Source: an uncultured Roseburia sp.
GTDB lineage: Bacteria > Bacillota > Clostridia > Lachnospirales > Lachnospiraceae
Reading direction: 5' to 3'
Length of the DNA stretch: 16,330 nt
Assembly (NCBI GenBank): GCA_934292805.1
Contig: CAKQXQ010000047.1
Coordinates: 1 to 16,330 of the forward strand
Shown: in pieces, positions 1 to 7,475 of the stretch
Layout: every line of letters starts with the position of its first letter
Position numbering within the stretch: the stretch's first letter is position 1
Made by a program: the position numbers and the translations under genes
Notes under the pieces: model-generated
The model's database searches: none
Seen by the model: only the letters and a program-made list of their open reading frames with translations
What the model was told of the DNA's origin: nothing

Positions 1-1
1 G

Positions 2-655
2 ATCGAGATTTTCTTAAAAAGCCAGGGATACCATGTATACAAGGCAGCGGATGGTGTAGAAGGTCTGCAGATCATAGAAAAAGAGCAGATCCATCTGGCA
101 ATTGTGGATATCATGATGCCGCGGATGGATGGTGTGACCATGACGATCAAATTGAGAGAACATCATGAGTTTCCGGTCATTATGCTTTCGGCAAAATCAG
201 AGGAAGCGGATAAGGTGATTGGATTGAATATCGGAGCAGATGATTATGTGACAAAGCCATTCACGCCGTTAGAACTGATGGCAAGAGTAAATTCCCAGTT
301 GCGCCGTTATACAAGGTTCATGGGAATGATGCAAAAGAAGGAAAAAGAAGGAAGAAGTTATACGATCGGTGGATTGGAATTAAATGAAGATACAGTAGAG
401 TTCTACGTGGATGGAGAGCCTGTGAAACTGACACCGATCGAATTTAAAATTCTGGCACTTCTGATGAGAAATCCGGGAAGAGTTTTTTCCGCAGAAGAAA
501 TTTATGAAAGAGTGTGGAATGAACGTGCAATTAATACAGATACCATTATGGTGCATGTGAGAAACATTCGGGATAAGATTGAGATTAACCCGAGAGAACC
601 AAAATATTTAAAGGTGGTGTGGGGCGTTGGATACAAAATTGAAAAACAACCGTAA
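2..655 (+). CDS. OmpR-family response regulator (5' end missing)
   Basis: Transcription factor of a two-component system; it should be phosphorylated by the kinase encoded just downstream. The open frame runs to the left edge of the window, so perhaps 15-20 N-terminal residues, including the acidic pocket, are missing. The visible receiver domain has the phospho-acceptor Asp (codon 107-109) in VDIMMPRMDG, the switch region VIMLSAKSE and the conserved Lys in DDYVTKPF. A linker with a MQKKEKEG stretch leads to a winged-helix DNA-binding domain of the OmpR/PhoB type (LTPIEFKILALL, then IMVHVRNIRDKIE and VWGVGYKIE at the end). The stop codon lies inside the next gene, a 29-base overlap, so both are translated from one message. 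The target genes are unknown. Family assignment is firm. Confidence 0.95.
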   Translation: MEIFLKSQGYHVYKAADGVEGLQIIEKEQIHLAIVDIMMPRMDGVTMTIKLREHHEFPVIMLSAKSEEADKVIGLNIGADDYVTKPFTPLELMARVNSQLRRYTRFMGMMQKKEKEGRSYTIGGLELNEDTVEFYVDGEPVKLTPIEFKILALLMRNPGRVFSAEEIYERVWNERAINTDTIMVHVRNIRDKIEINPREPKYLKVVWGVGYKIEKQP

Positions 656-2750
656 ATTCAGAATTTTAATCATTGCAGCTGCGATTGTGATGGCAGCTGT
701 CGCAAACTTATGTATTTTTCCATGGCTGCAGAAAAATACAGAGAATAAGGTGTCAGAAGTCCTGACAGACAGTGATCATATTGACAGGACTTATATTGAC
801 GCTTTATACCATGGTACCTATGTTATGTATTCAGAAATACAGCCGGATCAGGTACAGAATAAAACAACATTATTCATGGATTTATCAGAAGACGAATCTG
901 AAGGAGAGTTTGACTATATTTTACAATGGAGTGAAGAGTTTGAGTATATCAGATCGCAGGTTGACTATTATGTGACGGACGGAACGAGAGAAGAAATCAA
1001 TACCAATACTCCGTTAAAGGATGTTTTGTCAGATCAGTTTGATGTCGCTGCTGACACAGAGAACTGGAGTGACTATGACAGTATCTTTGTGTTGAGTTTT
1101 GATGAAGACGGAAAGCTGTCGGTCAGTGTAAAAAAAGAGGGAAAAGTATCAGCAGATGTGCTGATAAAAGAATTTCTCCAGTCTGACAGGGAAAATGAGA
1201 TCCATGTGGCTGCGACAGAGTATGCGATCACATTTATTCCTCCAAAAAATTATCAGGTGGTGTACGCAATCCCATATAACAGCGAAGCGTTCGCAGAGGA
1301 TGATTATTATACAAGCAGTTACTATTTTGTGGCAACAAGTGGTGGAATCGAAGCTTACTGTATAACGCTTCTGATCCTTGCAGTATTTGTATGCATGATG
1401 TGCAGCAGGAAGTTTTGGAAAAATGAAAATCTTCCGGATTATCTGCCGAGACACAGATATATGGAAGTGGGTGGAATCGGACTGATCGCATTAATTGCAA
1501 TGTTTAATTTATATATCCAGACGATCTGCGAATTCCCTTATACGGTCCGTACCGGATTTTCAAAAGTGAATGTGATCGACGTATTAAAGGCAGGCGGGGT
1601 TCTCACTCTTATTTTTGCCGTTGCAGTTCTCACAGTGTTATGCCTTTATCCCGTCATTATCGTCGGACCAAAAGAGTATGTGAAGCAGTATAGCTTTATT
1701 TACCAGATTTTTCCGTGGATCCGAAAAAAATGGAATGCATTTACAGACGAAGTCAACCACATTGATTTCAGTGATAAGACGACTAAGACGATTCTGAAAC
1801 TCGTTGTGATCAATTTTCTGATTTTAGCAGTACTGATGTGCATGTGGATGTTTGGGATCGCCGGTCTTATCATCTACTCATTCGTACTATTTTATCTGCT
1901 GAAAAAGTATTATGACAGGATCAGAAAAGATTACGATGTCTTAATGAGAGGTGTGCAGCGTATTGCGGAGGGAGACCTTGACACGGTGATCACCGAGGAT
2001 ATCGGGGTGTTTGAACCTTTCAAAGAGCAGCTCACACAGATCCGCACCGGATTTAAAAAAGCGGTAAACGAGGAAGTAAAAAGCCAGCGAATGAAAACAG
2101 AGCTGATCACGAACGTATCCCATGATCTGAAAACTCCGCTCACAGCGATCACAACTTATGTAGAGCTTCTGAAAAAAGAGGGGATTACCGAGGAAGAGCG
2201 GAATTCCTATATTGAGACACTTGAAAAGAAATCCATGCGCCTGAAAATTTTGATCGAAGATCTTTTTGAGGTGAGCAAGGCTTCAACGAATAATATTACA
2301 TTGAACCTGATGGATGTGGATGTGGTCAATCTGATGAAACAGGTCAGTGTGGAACACGCAGATAAATTCGAACAGATGGGACTGCAGTTACGATGGAATG
2401 TTCCGGAAGAAAAGGTGATCCTTCCGCTGGATAACCAGAAGACATATCGTATATTTGAAAACTTATTTGTGAACATACAAAAGTATGCGATGCCAAACAG
2501 CCGTGTATACATTGATGTAGAGAAATCAGAAGAGAACGTGACGATCACTATGCGTAACATGTCAGCCGTGGAACTGAAGGTGAGTGGGGATGAACTGACA
2601 GAGCGTTTTGTACGCGGAGATGCTTCCCGCAACACGGAAGGTTCCGGTCTTGGCCTTGCAATTGCAAGAAGTTTTACCGAAGCACAGAAAGGAAGCTTAA
2701 ATATCTCTGTGGATGGAGATCTCTTTAAAGTGGTCATCCTGTGGAAATAG
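627..2750 (+). CDS. Membrane sensor histidine kinase (VanS-like, HAMP/HisKA/HATPase)
   Basis: Partner kinase of the response regulator. The start is TTG at 627, preceded by AAGGTGG (611-617); no ATG fits better, and the protein is 707 residues. Order of parts: membrane helix about 11-33, an extracellular region about 34-238 rich in acidic residues, further helices about 241-260, 279-300, 318-345 and a hairpin 388-425, then a HAMP-like linker. The HisKA motif NVSHDLKTPLTA carries the phospho-accepting His499. The ATPase domain has an N-box (FENLFVNIQKYA, near 610) and the glycine box GSGLGLAIA near 672-680. The usual DxGxG G1 box is replaced by RNMSA, a pattern I associate with this clostridial kinase group. 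With about six helices it is larger than the usual two-helix kinases. The signal is unknown. Confidence 0.93.
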   Translation: MDTKLKNNRKFRILIIAAAIVMAAVANLCIFPWLQKNTENKVSEVLTDSDHIDRTYIDALYHGTYVMYSEIQPDQVQNKTTLFMDLSEDESEGEFDYILQWSEEFEYIRSQVDYYVTDGTREEINTNTPLKDVLSDQFDVAADTENWSDYDSIFVLSFDEDGKLSVSVKKEGKVSADVLIKEFLQSDRENEIHVAATEYAITFIPPKNYQVVYAIPYNSEAFAEDDYYTSSYYFVATSGGIEAYCITLLILAVFVCMMCSRKFWKNENLPDYLPRHRYMEVGGIGLIALIAMFNLYIQTICEFPYTVRTGFSKVNVIDVLKAGGVLTLIFAVAVLTVLCLYPVIIVGPKEYVKQYSFIYQIFPWIRKKWNAFTDEVNHIDFSDKTTKTILKLVVINFLILAVLMCMWMFGIAGLIIYSFVLFYLLKKYYDRIRKDYDVLMRGVQRIAEGDLDTVITEDIGVFEPFKEQLTQIRTGFKKAVNEEVKSQRMKTELITNVSHDLKTPLTAITTYVELLKKEGITEEERNSYIETLEKKSMRLKILIEDLFEVSKASTNNITLNLMDVDVVNLMKQVSVEHADKFEQMGLQLRWNVPEEKVILPLDNQKTYRIFENLFVNIQKYAMPNSRVYIDVEKSEENVTITMRNMSAVELKVSGDELTERFVRGDASRNTEGSGLGLAIARSFTEAQKGSLNISVDGDLFKVVILWK

Positions 2751-2840
2751 ACAATTGTGAAACCCTTCATCAGCTTCTTTCAATTGTTCAAAATTAACAA
2801 AAACATTCAATTTAGATTTTATGAGTTTCGCAATTGTCTA
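2748..2840. repeat. Long inverted repeat between the kinase gene and the S1 gene
   Basis: Sixteen bases at 2748-2763, starting on the kinase stop codon (TAGACAATTGTGAAAC), pair with 2825-2840 (GTTTCGCAATTGTCTA) with a single G-U. The enclosed region holds a third CAATTGT copy at 2781-2787. No T-run follows the right arm, so it is not a classic terminator. It could be an RNA structure protecting or ending the kinase message, or binding sites for a regulator of the S1-gene promoter, which starts 13 bases further on. Confidence 0.6.
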
Positions 2841-2852
2841 ATCCTGCGATAG

Positions 2853-2882
2853 TTGTCATGACGGAAATAAATGTGCTATACT
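2853..2882 (+). promoter_or_regulatory. Predicted sigma-70-type promoter of the S1-domain gene
   Basis: TTGTCA (2853-2858), an 18-base spacer and TATACT (2877-2882), the latter preceded by TGC, an extended -10. Transcription would begin near 2889, leaving a leader of about 98 bases before the start codon. It separates the S1 gene from the two-component operon. Confidence 0.65.
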
Positions 2883-2986
2883 TATTTTGGTTGGGAAGTC
2901 CATATGAAAGATGTGATCGCATAATTGCAAAACATTGTGCGCTGTATGTGGATTTCACCGGAAAAGAACAATGGAGGTAATTCATA

Positions 2987-3889
2987 ATGGAAACAATGGA
3001 CGATTTCAAAGACGAGTTAGAGGCATCTTTCCGCCAGATCAGAGAGGGCGATATTATCACAGGAACTGTTATTGCAGTGAGTGAGGAAGAGATCACCCTG
3101 GACTTAAAATATTATGCACAGGGAATTATTAAGGTAGAGGATTTCAGCAATGATCCGGATTTTGCAGTGTTAGAGCAGATCCATGTCGGGGATGAGATCG
3201 AGGCAACTGTGGTAAAGACAGATGATGGACAGGGCAATATTCTTTTATCAAGAAAGGAAGCCAATGATACACTTGCATGGGAGAAGCTGCAGCAGATGAT
3301 GGACGATGGAACAGTTGTAAAAGTCCGCATCAAAGAGAGCGTTCCAAGTGGTGTGGTTGCATTTTTAGAAGGCATCCGTGCATTTATCCCTGCATCCCAG
3401 CTGGCACTTGATTATGTTGAGAACACAGAGGAATGGATCGGAAAAGAAGTAGAAGCAAAAGTCATTACCGTTGATCCGGAAAAGGAAAAACTGGTATTAT
3501 CTGCAAAGCAGGTTGCAAAAGAAGCAGCTGTAGAGGAACGTAATCATAAGATTTCCATGATCGTGCCGGGAACTATAATGGAAGGAACCGTAGAATCCTT
3601 AATGCCATACGGTGCATTTATCAATCTTGGTAATGGACTGAGCGGACTGGTACATATCTCACAGATCTGCGAAAGACGTATCAAAAAGCCATCAGAAGTG
3701 TTAAAAGAAGGACAGAAAGTCAAAGCAAAGGTGTTGAATACCAACGACAACAAGATCAGTCTTTCCATGAAAGCACTGGAAGAGGAGATGGTTGATACAG
3801 AACCTGCAGAAGATCTCGAGCAGTATACATCAAAGGAGAGCTTTGGCTCAAGCCTTGGTTCACTTCTTGCAGGAATTAAGCTGGATTAA
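2987..3889 (+). CDS. S1 RNA-binding domain protein (ribosomal protein S1-like, three S1 domains)
   Basis: An RNA-binding protein related to ribosomal protein S1, which in Gram-positive bacteria binds mRNA and may help translation or RNA stability. Three S1 (OB-fold) domains are visible in 300 residues: about 18-85 (GDIITGTVIAV ... NILLSRKEA), 100-175 (VVKVRIKE ... KLVLSAKQ) and 190-262 (GTIMEGTVESLMPYGAFINLG, GLVHISQI ... KISLSMKAL). The third is closest to the canonical sequence. An acidic tail follows. Typical bacterial S1 proteins have four to six domains, so this is a short form. The start is ATG with GGAGGT at 2973-2978, 8 bases upstream. It is a monocistronic unit with its own promoter and terminator. 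Whether it is the main S1 of the organism cannot be told from here. Confidence 0.92.
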   Translation: METMDDFKDELEASFRQIREGDIITGTVIAVSEEEITLDLKYYAQGIIKVEDFSNDPDFAVLEQIHVGDEIEATVVKTDDGQGNILLSRKEANDTLAWEKLQQMMDDGTVVKVRIKESVPSGVVAFLEGIRAFIPASQLALDYVENTEEWIGKEVEAKVITVDPEKEKLVLSAKQVAKEAAVEERNHKISMIVPGTIMEGTVESLMPYGAFINLGNGLSGLVHISQICERRIKKPSEVLKEGQKVKAKVLNTNDNKISLSMKALEEEMVDTEPAEDLEQYTSKESFGSSLGSLLAGIKLD

Positions 3890-3921
3890 TCAGAAGATAA
3901 GATAATTTTATCATGAAAATG

Positions 3922-3967
3922 AAACTACCGGATGTAGACAGGTTTATGTGTACATCCGGTAGTTTTT
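3922..3967 (+). terminator. Intrinsic terminator after the S1-domain gene
   Basis: A perfect 15-base-pair stem (3922-3936 with 3951-3965, core CTACCGGATGTA) has a 14-base loop and runs into TTTTT. It lies between two convergent genes. On the minus strand only a weak T-rich tail follows, so it stops the S1 transcript well and the opposing transcript less surely. Confidence 0.9.
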
Positions 3968-3989
3968 ATGTAACAGGAAAATTACTTTG

Positions 3990-4994
3990 TTATTTGCAGC
4001 TTTCGCGTTTTGCCATGTAATATGGCAGGGACATTTTCAGAGGGAGAGTGTGTCCGTTTCTTATGCGGTCAATCAGGATCTTGGCAGTCATCTTGCCCAT
4101 TTCTTCGATTGGAATATGCATAGTTGTAAGCATTGGCGATACATATTGTGCAATTTCAATGTCATCCATACTAATGACAGAGATATCGTCAGGGATGCGA
4201 TAACCACATTCGTGGATTGCACGGATCGCACCGATCGCTGTGATGTCATTCATACAGAAAAAAGCAGTTACGTCCGAAGAACGTTCCAGAATGCGTTTGG
4301 CTCCCTGATAACCGGCTTCGGAAGAGCCGGAAACATTGGTTACAATATTTTTGTTAAAATTAATATGATTTTTCTTCAAAGTATTGCAATAAGCCTCATA
4401 GCGGATTTCATTTTTCGTCTCTCCGATATATCCGATCTGTGTGTGCCCCTGTGAGATCAGATGGTTCACGGCATCGGATGCAACGGCATTTCCATCACAG
4501 ATGACCTGATCATACTCGGCATCTAACGGATTTAAACCTACGTAAATGATCTTATGGAAATGTTTTTTCATAAATTTGAGCGTTTCTTTGTCACAACGTC
4601 CAAGAATGGCAGCACCATCCACTTCATTATTTATAATCTGGTTTTGCGTGGCCGGGTTGTGAATGTCAAAAGTAGAAAAAGAATACTTTACGATATACCC
4701 TTCTTTCAATGCCTCCTGCTCAATGCTTCTTGTCAGGGTTGAAAAAAAAGCATCATTTTGTGCATCCTGGGCTCTCGCATAGACACAGGCGATGGAATGA
4801 TGAGGCACGTTTTCTTTGTTTTTTTGCTTCAATGCCTGGGCGGAAGTGTTAGGCACATATCCACCGGCTCGTGCAATACTCCAGATTTTATCCTGCATTT
4901 CTTTGCTGGCGGCGTTTGAGGAATTCCCGTTGATGATACGGGAGACAGTAGAGATGGAAACACCGGCCTCTTTTGCAATATCCTTTAATGTCAT
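3990..4994 (-). CDS. LacI/GalR-family transcriptional regulator
   Basis: A sugar- or nucleoside-responsive repressor of 334 residues, the normal length for the family. The N-terminus has the LacI helix-turn-helix (TLKDIAKEAGVSISTVSRIING) and hinge helix (GGYVPNTSAQALKQK). A periplasmic-binding-protein-like effector domain follows, with VDGAAILGR, HLISQGHTQIGYIGE, AFFCMNDITAIGAIRAI and DDISVISMDDIEIAQYVSP. The start is the ATG ending at 4994, with an AGAGGGGG-type ribosome-binding site upstream. It is divergent from the ECF transporter and kinase genes, and its own predicted promoter is covered by repeated palindromes, so autoregulation and control of the divergent pair are likely. The effector is not recognisable from sequence; with a uridine-kinase-like neighbour, a nucleoside or sugar are both possible. 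Confidence 0.95.
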   Translation of the reverse strand: MTLKDIAKEAGVSISTVSRIINGNSSNAASKEMQDKIWSIARAGGYVPNTSAQALKQKNKENVPHHSIACVYARAQDAQNDAFFSTLTRSIEQEALKEGYIVKYSFSTFDIHNPATQNQIINNEVDGAAILGRCDKETLKFMKKHFHKIIYVGLNPLDAEYDQVICDGNAVASDAVNHLISQGHTQIGYIGETKNEIRYEAYCNTLKKNHINFNKNIVTNVSGSSEAGYQGAKRILERSSDVTAFFCMNDITAIGAIRAIHECGYRIPDDISVISMDDIEIAQYVSPMLTTMHIPIEEMGKMTAKILIDRIRNGHTLPLKMSLPYYMAKRESCK

Positions 4995-5026
4995 TGAAAT
5001 ACCCCCTCTTAAAGGTAATTTTCATC

Positions 5027-5048
5027 TTTGCGTATAGTTTAACACAAA
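5027..5048. promoter_or_regulatory. Operator-like 22-base palindrome, copy 1
   Basis: An inverted pair of half-sites, TTTGCGTATA on the plus strand and TTTGTGTTAA on the minus strand, spans 22 bases. It has the same outer TTTG...CAAA and the same length as the copy at 5059-5080, with centres exactly 32 bases apart (about three helical turns). It covers the predicted transcription start of the LacI gene. Confidence 0.55.
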
Positions 5049-5049
5049 T

Positions 5050-5079
5050 AGATTAAAATTTGCGTAAAACTTTACACAA
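5050..5079 (-). promoter_or_regulatory. Predicted promoter of the minus-strand LacI gene
   Basis: Read on the minus strand: TTGTGT (5074-5079), an 18-base spacer and TAATCT (5050-5055), with initiation near 5043. Both palindrome copies and the CAAACGTTTG core overlap it, as expected for an autoregulated repressor. The boxes themselves are only moderate matches. Confidence 0.45.
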
Positions 5080-5080
5080 A
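5059..5080. promoter_or_regulatory. Operator-like 22-base palindrome, copy 2
   Basis: Half-sites TTTGCGTAAA (plus) and TTTGTGTAAA (minus) face each other with AC between them. This is the better of the two copies, with 9 of 10 half-site positions matching. Its right half is shared with the neighbouring CAAACGTTTG palindrome. Confidence 0.6.
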
Positions 5081-5087
5081 CGTTTGT
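5076..5087. promoter_or_regulatory. LacI-type operator candidate (CAAACGTTTG core, site 1)
   Basis: ACAAACGTTTGT is a perfect 12-base palindrome with the central CG typical of LacI/GalR operators. The 10-base core recurs at 7445-7454 and 14930-14939, and the flank TTACA is shared with the latter. It lies upstream of the ECF promoter and over the -35 box of the divergent LacI promoter. Confidence 0.65.
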
Positions 5088-5096
5088 TAAAATAAA

Positions 5097-5126
5097 TGGC
5101 GAAGAAAATGGTAAGTGTGGTACAAT
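5097..5126 (+). promoter_or_regulatory. Predicted promoter of the ECF transporter and kinase genes
   Basis: TACAAT at 5121-5126 is preceded by TGG, giving an extended -10; the -35 (TGGCGA, 5097-5102, 18-base spacer) is poor. Initiation would be near 5133. The operator-like sites lie 10-70 bases upstream of this promoter rather than on it. Confidence 0.45.
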
Positions 5127-5163
5127 AAATGCAAATGAGATTTGAAATGTTTAGGAGGACAAG

Positions 5164-5712
5164 ATGAAAAAACAGATGACAGTACGAAAAACAGTTTTGG
5201 CGGCATTATTTCTTGCAATTGGACTGATTCTTCCATTTATTACCATGCAGATCCCGGCAGTTGGAAAGATGCTCTGTCCGATGCACATTCCTGTATTGCT
5301 GTGTGGATATATTCTCGGAGGACCGTATGGTCTGATCGTTGGATTTATCACACCGTTACTTAGAAGTGTGACATTTGGAATGCCTGTCATGCTCCCGAAC
5401 GCTATATGCATGGCATTTGAGCTTGCAACTTATGGACTGGTCAGCGGAATTCTTTCCGGTAAGATGAAAAAGGATATGAGATCATTGTATATTTCTCTGA
5501 TTATTTCCATGCTTGCAGGAAGACTGGTATGGGGACTTGTATCAGCAATTGTTTATGCATTAATGGGAAGTGGGTTTACATGGAAATTATTCTTTATGGG
5601 CGGATTTGTGAACGCAATCCCAGGAATTGTGATACAGCTTATCTTAATCCCTGTTCTTGTAAATCGTTTATATGCAGCAGGAGTTGTAAAGCCTGCTTAT
5701 GAAGGAAAATAA
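5164..5712 (+). CDS. ECF transporter substrate-binding S component
   Basis: A membrane protein of 182 residues that captures a vitamin-like or other small substrate for an energy-coupling-factor (ECF) transporter. It needs a shared EcfA/EcfA'/EcfT energising module, which is not in this window. Features: a short basic N-terminus, an AxxxA motif in the first helix (A14 and A18 in LAALFLAIG) used by S components to contact EcfT, and about six hydrophobic helices including LLCGYILGGPYGLIVGF and GGFVNAIPGIVIQLILI. The start has AGGAGG at 5153-5158. Cognate substrates of S components cannot be read off safely; the neighbouring kinase and LacI regulator hint at a phosphorylatable nucleoside-, riboside- or sugar-like substrate, which is an inference. 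Family call is good, substrate unknown. Confidence 0.85.
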   Translation: MKKQMTVRKTVLAALFLAIGLILPFITMQIPAVGKMLCPMHIPVLLCGYILGGPYGLIVGFITPLLRSVTFGMPVMLPNAICMAFELATYGLVSGILSGKMKKDMRSLYISLIISMLAGRLVWGLVSAIVYALMGSGFTWKLFFMGGFVNAIPGIVIQLILIPVLVNRLYAAGVVKPAYEGK

Positions 5713-5765
5713 TCATCTGCTTTTTGACACAGGACAGATAATACAGGGAAAGATCGGAGAAATAT

Positions 5766-6377
5766 ATGGAACTGAAGACACAATGCAGAGAACGCTTCAA
5801 ACCGGCAGTGGATGCGATTGAGGAAATTTTAAAGCAGGAAGAAAATACGGACAGGCCAATTCTTGTTGCGATTGACGGGAGATGCGGAAGTGGTAAGACA
5901 ACTCTGGGAGAATATTTAAAGGAGCAGTTTGACTGTAATCTGTTTCATATGGATGATTTCTTTTTGCGCATGGAACAGCGGACACCGGACAGAATGAAAG
6001 AAACCGGCGGAAATGTAGACTATGAAAGATTTTATGAAACCGTGCTCGTACCGGTTCAAAAGAAAGAATCTGTGTGTTATCAGCCTTTTTCCTGCAAAAA
6101 GTGGGGACTATTAGAAGCTTATGAGATTCCTTATAAAAGACTTAATATTATCGAGGGTTCTTATAGTTTACATCCGTATTTTGGACAGCCATATCAGCTG
6201 GAGATTTTTATGAATATCGCATCGGATGTGCAGCTTGCAAATATCAGAAAGCGTAATGGGGAAGAAAAAGCAAAAGAGTTTCAGGAAAAATGGATTCCGA
6301 AGGAAGAAGCGTATTTTGAAAAATTTCATGTGCAGGATGGCACGCTTGAGATTATGTGGAATTTAAAGGTATTATAA
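5766..6377 (+). CDS. Uridine-kinase-like P-loop kinase
   Basis: A cytoplasmic small-molecule kinase of 203 residues in the uridine kinase / phosphoribulokinase / nicotinamide-riboside kinase group of P-loop enzymes. Walker A is GRCGSGKTT (38-46). FHMDDFF (60-66) matches the substrate/metal-binding strand of the group, and GGNVDYERF (81-89) corresponds to the NFDxPxAFD-like substrate region of uridine kinases but diverged. IIEGSYSLHPYF is the later strand, and NIRKRNGEEK supplies the lid arginines. True uridine kinases keep a different substrate loop, so the substrate should not be assumed. It starts 53 bases after the ECF gene with a CGGAGA ribosome-binding site, so the two form an operon. 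Such a pair would import a compound and trap it as a phosphate. Confidence 0.85.
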   Translation: MELKTQCRERFKPAVDAIEEILKQEENTDRPILVAIDGRCGSGKTTLGEYLKEQFDCNLFHMDDFFLRMEQRTPDRMKETGGNVDYERFYETVLVPVQKKESVCYQPFSCKKWGLLEAYEIPYKRLNIIEGSYSLHPYFGQPYQLEIFMNIASDVQLANIRKRNGEEKAKEFQEKWIPKEEAYFEKFHVQDGTLEIMWNLKVL

Positions 6378-6399
6378 AAAAGAAGTGAACGAAGAAAAG

Positions 6400-6444
6400 A
6401 GCAGAGCCAGATCGACGTAGATATGTTGATCTGGCTCTGCTTTT
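6400..6444. terminator. Bidirectional intrinsic terminator between convergent genes
   Basis: A 13-base-pair perfect stem (6401-6413 GCAGAGCCAGATC with 6428-6440), extended by an A-T pair, is followed by TTTT on the plus strand. On the minus strand the stem is followed by a T-rich CTCTTTTCTTC. It can end both the kinase transcript and the opposing epimerase transcript. Confidence 0.9.
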
Positions 6445-6463
6445 ATGCAATGGATTCAGATGG

Positions 6464-7348
6464 CTAAGCCTCTAAAGTGATTTTTAAATGGTAAGTTTTT
6501 TCGCCTTCTGGCATTAATGAGAGAATACCACGTTTCTCTGAGAAAATATCACTGTCCTGATGGAAAATCGCAGAACCATTCCATGGCTCCAGACAAAGGA
6601 ATGGAGCATTGCCGCCTGCAGGAGTCCAGAAAGCGATAGATTCAAAATCAGGATAGTCCATTGTCACACCCTTTCTGGTATGAGTGTTCAGTAAGGAGAC
6701 ACGATGGGAATTGGTGTGTTCAAAGAAAACAGCATCACTGTCAAACATCGCAACGGTAAGTGGTAAAGTATTGCCCTCTGCTTTTTGCACAACCTTTTTC
6801 TCTGTGTTGAATTCCAGGTTTTTCAGATCATATTCATAAGATACGAAATCTTCTGTTTTTTCAAAAACAAGCTCGCAGTCAGCGAGTGTTTCACCGGAAG
6901 AAACCGGAAGCATAAATCCAGGATGTGCACCGATATGATAAAACATTTCTTCTGTGTCATGGTTTACAACGCGGTATTCCATAGATAACTCATTGTCGGA
7001 TAAATGATAGGTAAGAGACAATTCGAACTGATAAGGATAACTTTTTAAAGTTTCTTCATTTGCGTGTAATAAGAAAGTAACTGTATCATCGGATAAATCC
7101 TTCACTTCGAATTCGGTATCTTTACAGAAGCCGTGCTTTACGAGAGGATAAACCTGTCCTTTCATGGTTGTTTCACCATTTCTTAAATTTCCAATCGTTG
7201 GGAAGAGAAGTGGTGAGGAACGCATCCAGAAAGCAGGATCGGAATTCCAGACATATTCTTTTCCGGAAGGATCTTTGAAAGATTTCAATTCGGCTCCCAT
7301 CGTATTGACAGCCACCTCGTAACCGTTTGAATGTAATGTGATCAGCAT
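6464..7348 (-). CDS. Aldose 1-epimerase family protein (LacX-like)
   Basis: A cytoplasmic mutarotase-fold protein of 294 residues, expected to interconvert alpha and beta anomers of a hexose or a related sugar. The pattern fits the LacX-like subgroup: MGAELKSF near the start, SSPLLFPTIGNL, then YPLVKHGFCKDTEF with His72, the catalytic-type IGAHPGF with His142, and FLCLEPW with the likely base Glu254. These three are the expected galactose-mutarotase catalytic positions, so it is probably active. The start is the ATG ending at 7348, preceded by an AAAGGGGG site. It is a single gene, divergent from the second LacI regulator and with a LacI-type palindrome between them, so control by one of the local repressors is likely. 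The sugar is unknown. Confidence 0.92.
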   Translation of the reverse strand: MLITLHSNGYEVAVNTMGAELKSFKDPSGKEYVWNSDPAFWMRSSPLLFPTIGNLRNGETTMKGQVYPLVKHGFCKDTEFEVKDLSDDTVTFLLHANEETLKSYPYQFELSLTYHLSDNELSMEYRVVNHDTEEMFYHIGAHPGFMLPVSSGETLADCELVFEKTEDFVSYEYDLKNLEFNTEKKVVQKAEGNTLPLTVAMFDSDAVFFEHTNSHRVSLLNTHTRKGVTMDYPDFESIAFWTPAGGNAPFLCLEPWNGSAIFHQDSDIFSEKRGILSLMPEGEKTYHLKITLEA

Positions 7349-7404
7349 AATAAAAGCCCCCTTTTACAAATTGGTATTGTTTTTGAAAAATACTCGCCTT
7401 TTCT

Positions 7405-7413
7405 ATTATAACA
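7405..7413 (-). promoter_or_regulatory. Predicted extended -10 of the epimerase promoter
   Basis: On the minus strand, TGT followed directly by TATAAT is a consensus extended -10 element. No good -35 is present 17-18 bases upstream. Initiation would be near 7398. The CAAACGTTTG site lies about 50 bases upstream of that start. Confidence 0.55.
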
Positions 7414-7444
7414 CACGAATCTGTGGAAAGAGAACCGGTTTAGA

Positions 7445-7454
7445 CAAACGTTTG
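7445..7454. promoter_or_regulatory. LacI-type operator candidate (CAAACGTTTG core, site 2)
   Basis: A perfect 10-base palindrome with a central CG, in context TTAGACAAACGTTTG; 14 of these 15 bases match the other two sites. A second short palindrome, AACCGGTT (7433-7440), lies 13 bases away centre to centre. It sits between the divergent epimerase and LacI promoters. Confidence 0.6.
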
Positions 7455-7475
7455 CAAAGCTATGGCAATTGAATT

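Noticed and set aside
2207..2770. Open frame of 187 codons on the minus strand
   Set aside because: It is the complement of the kinase ATPase region, has no domain and no ribosome-binding site.
3987..4454. Open frame of 155 codons on the plus strand
   Set aside because: It lies opposite the LacI gene, whose effector-domain motifs are intact; no sensible start signal.
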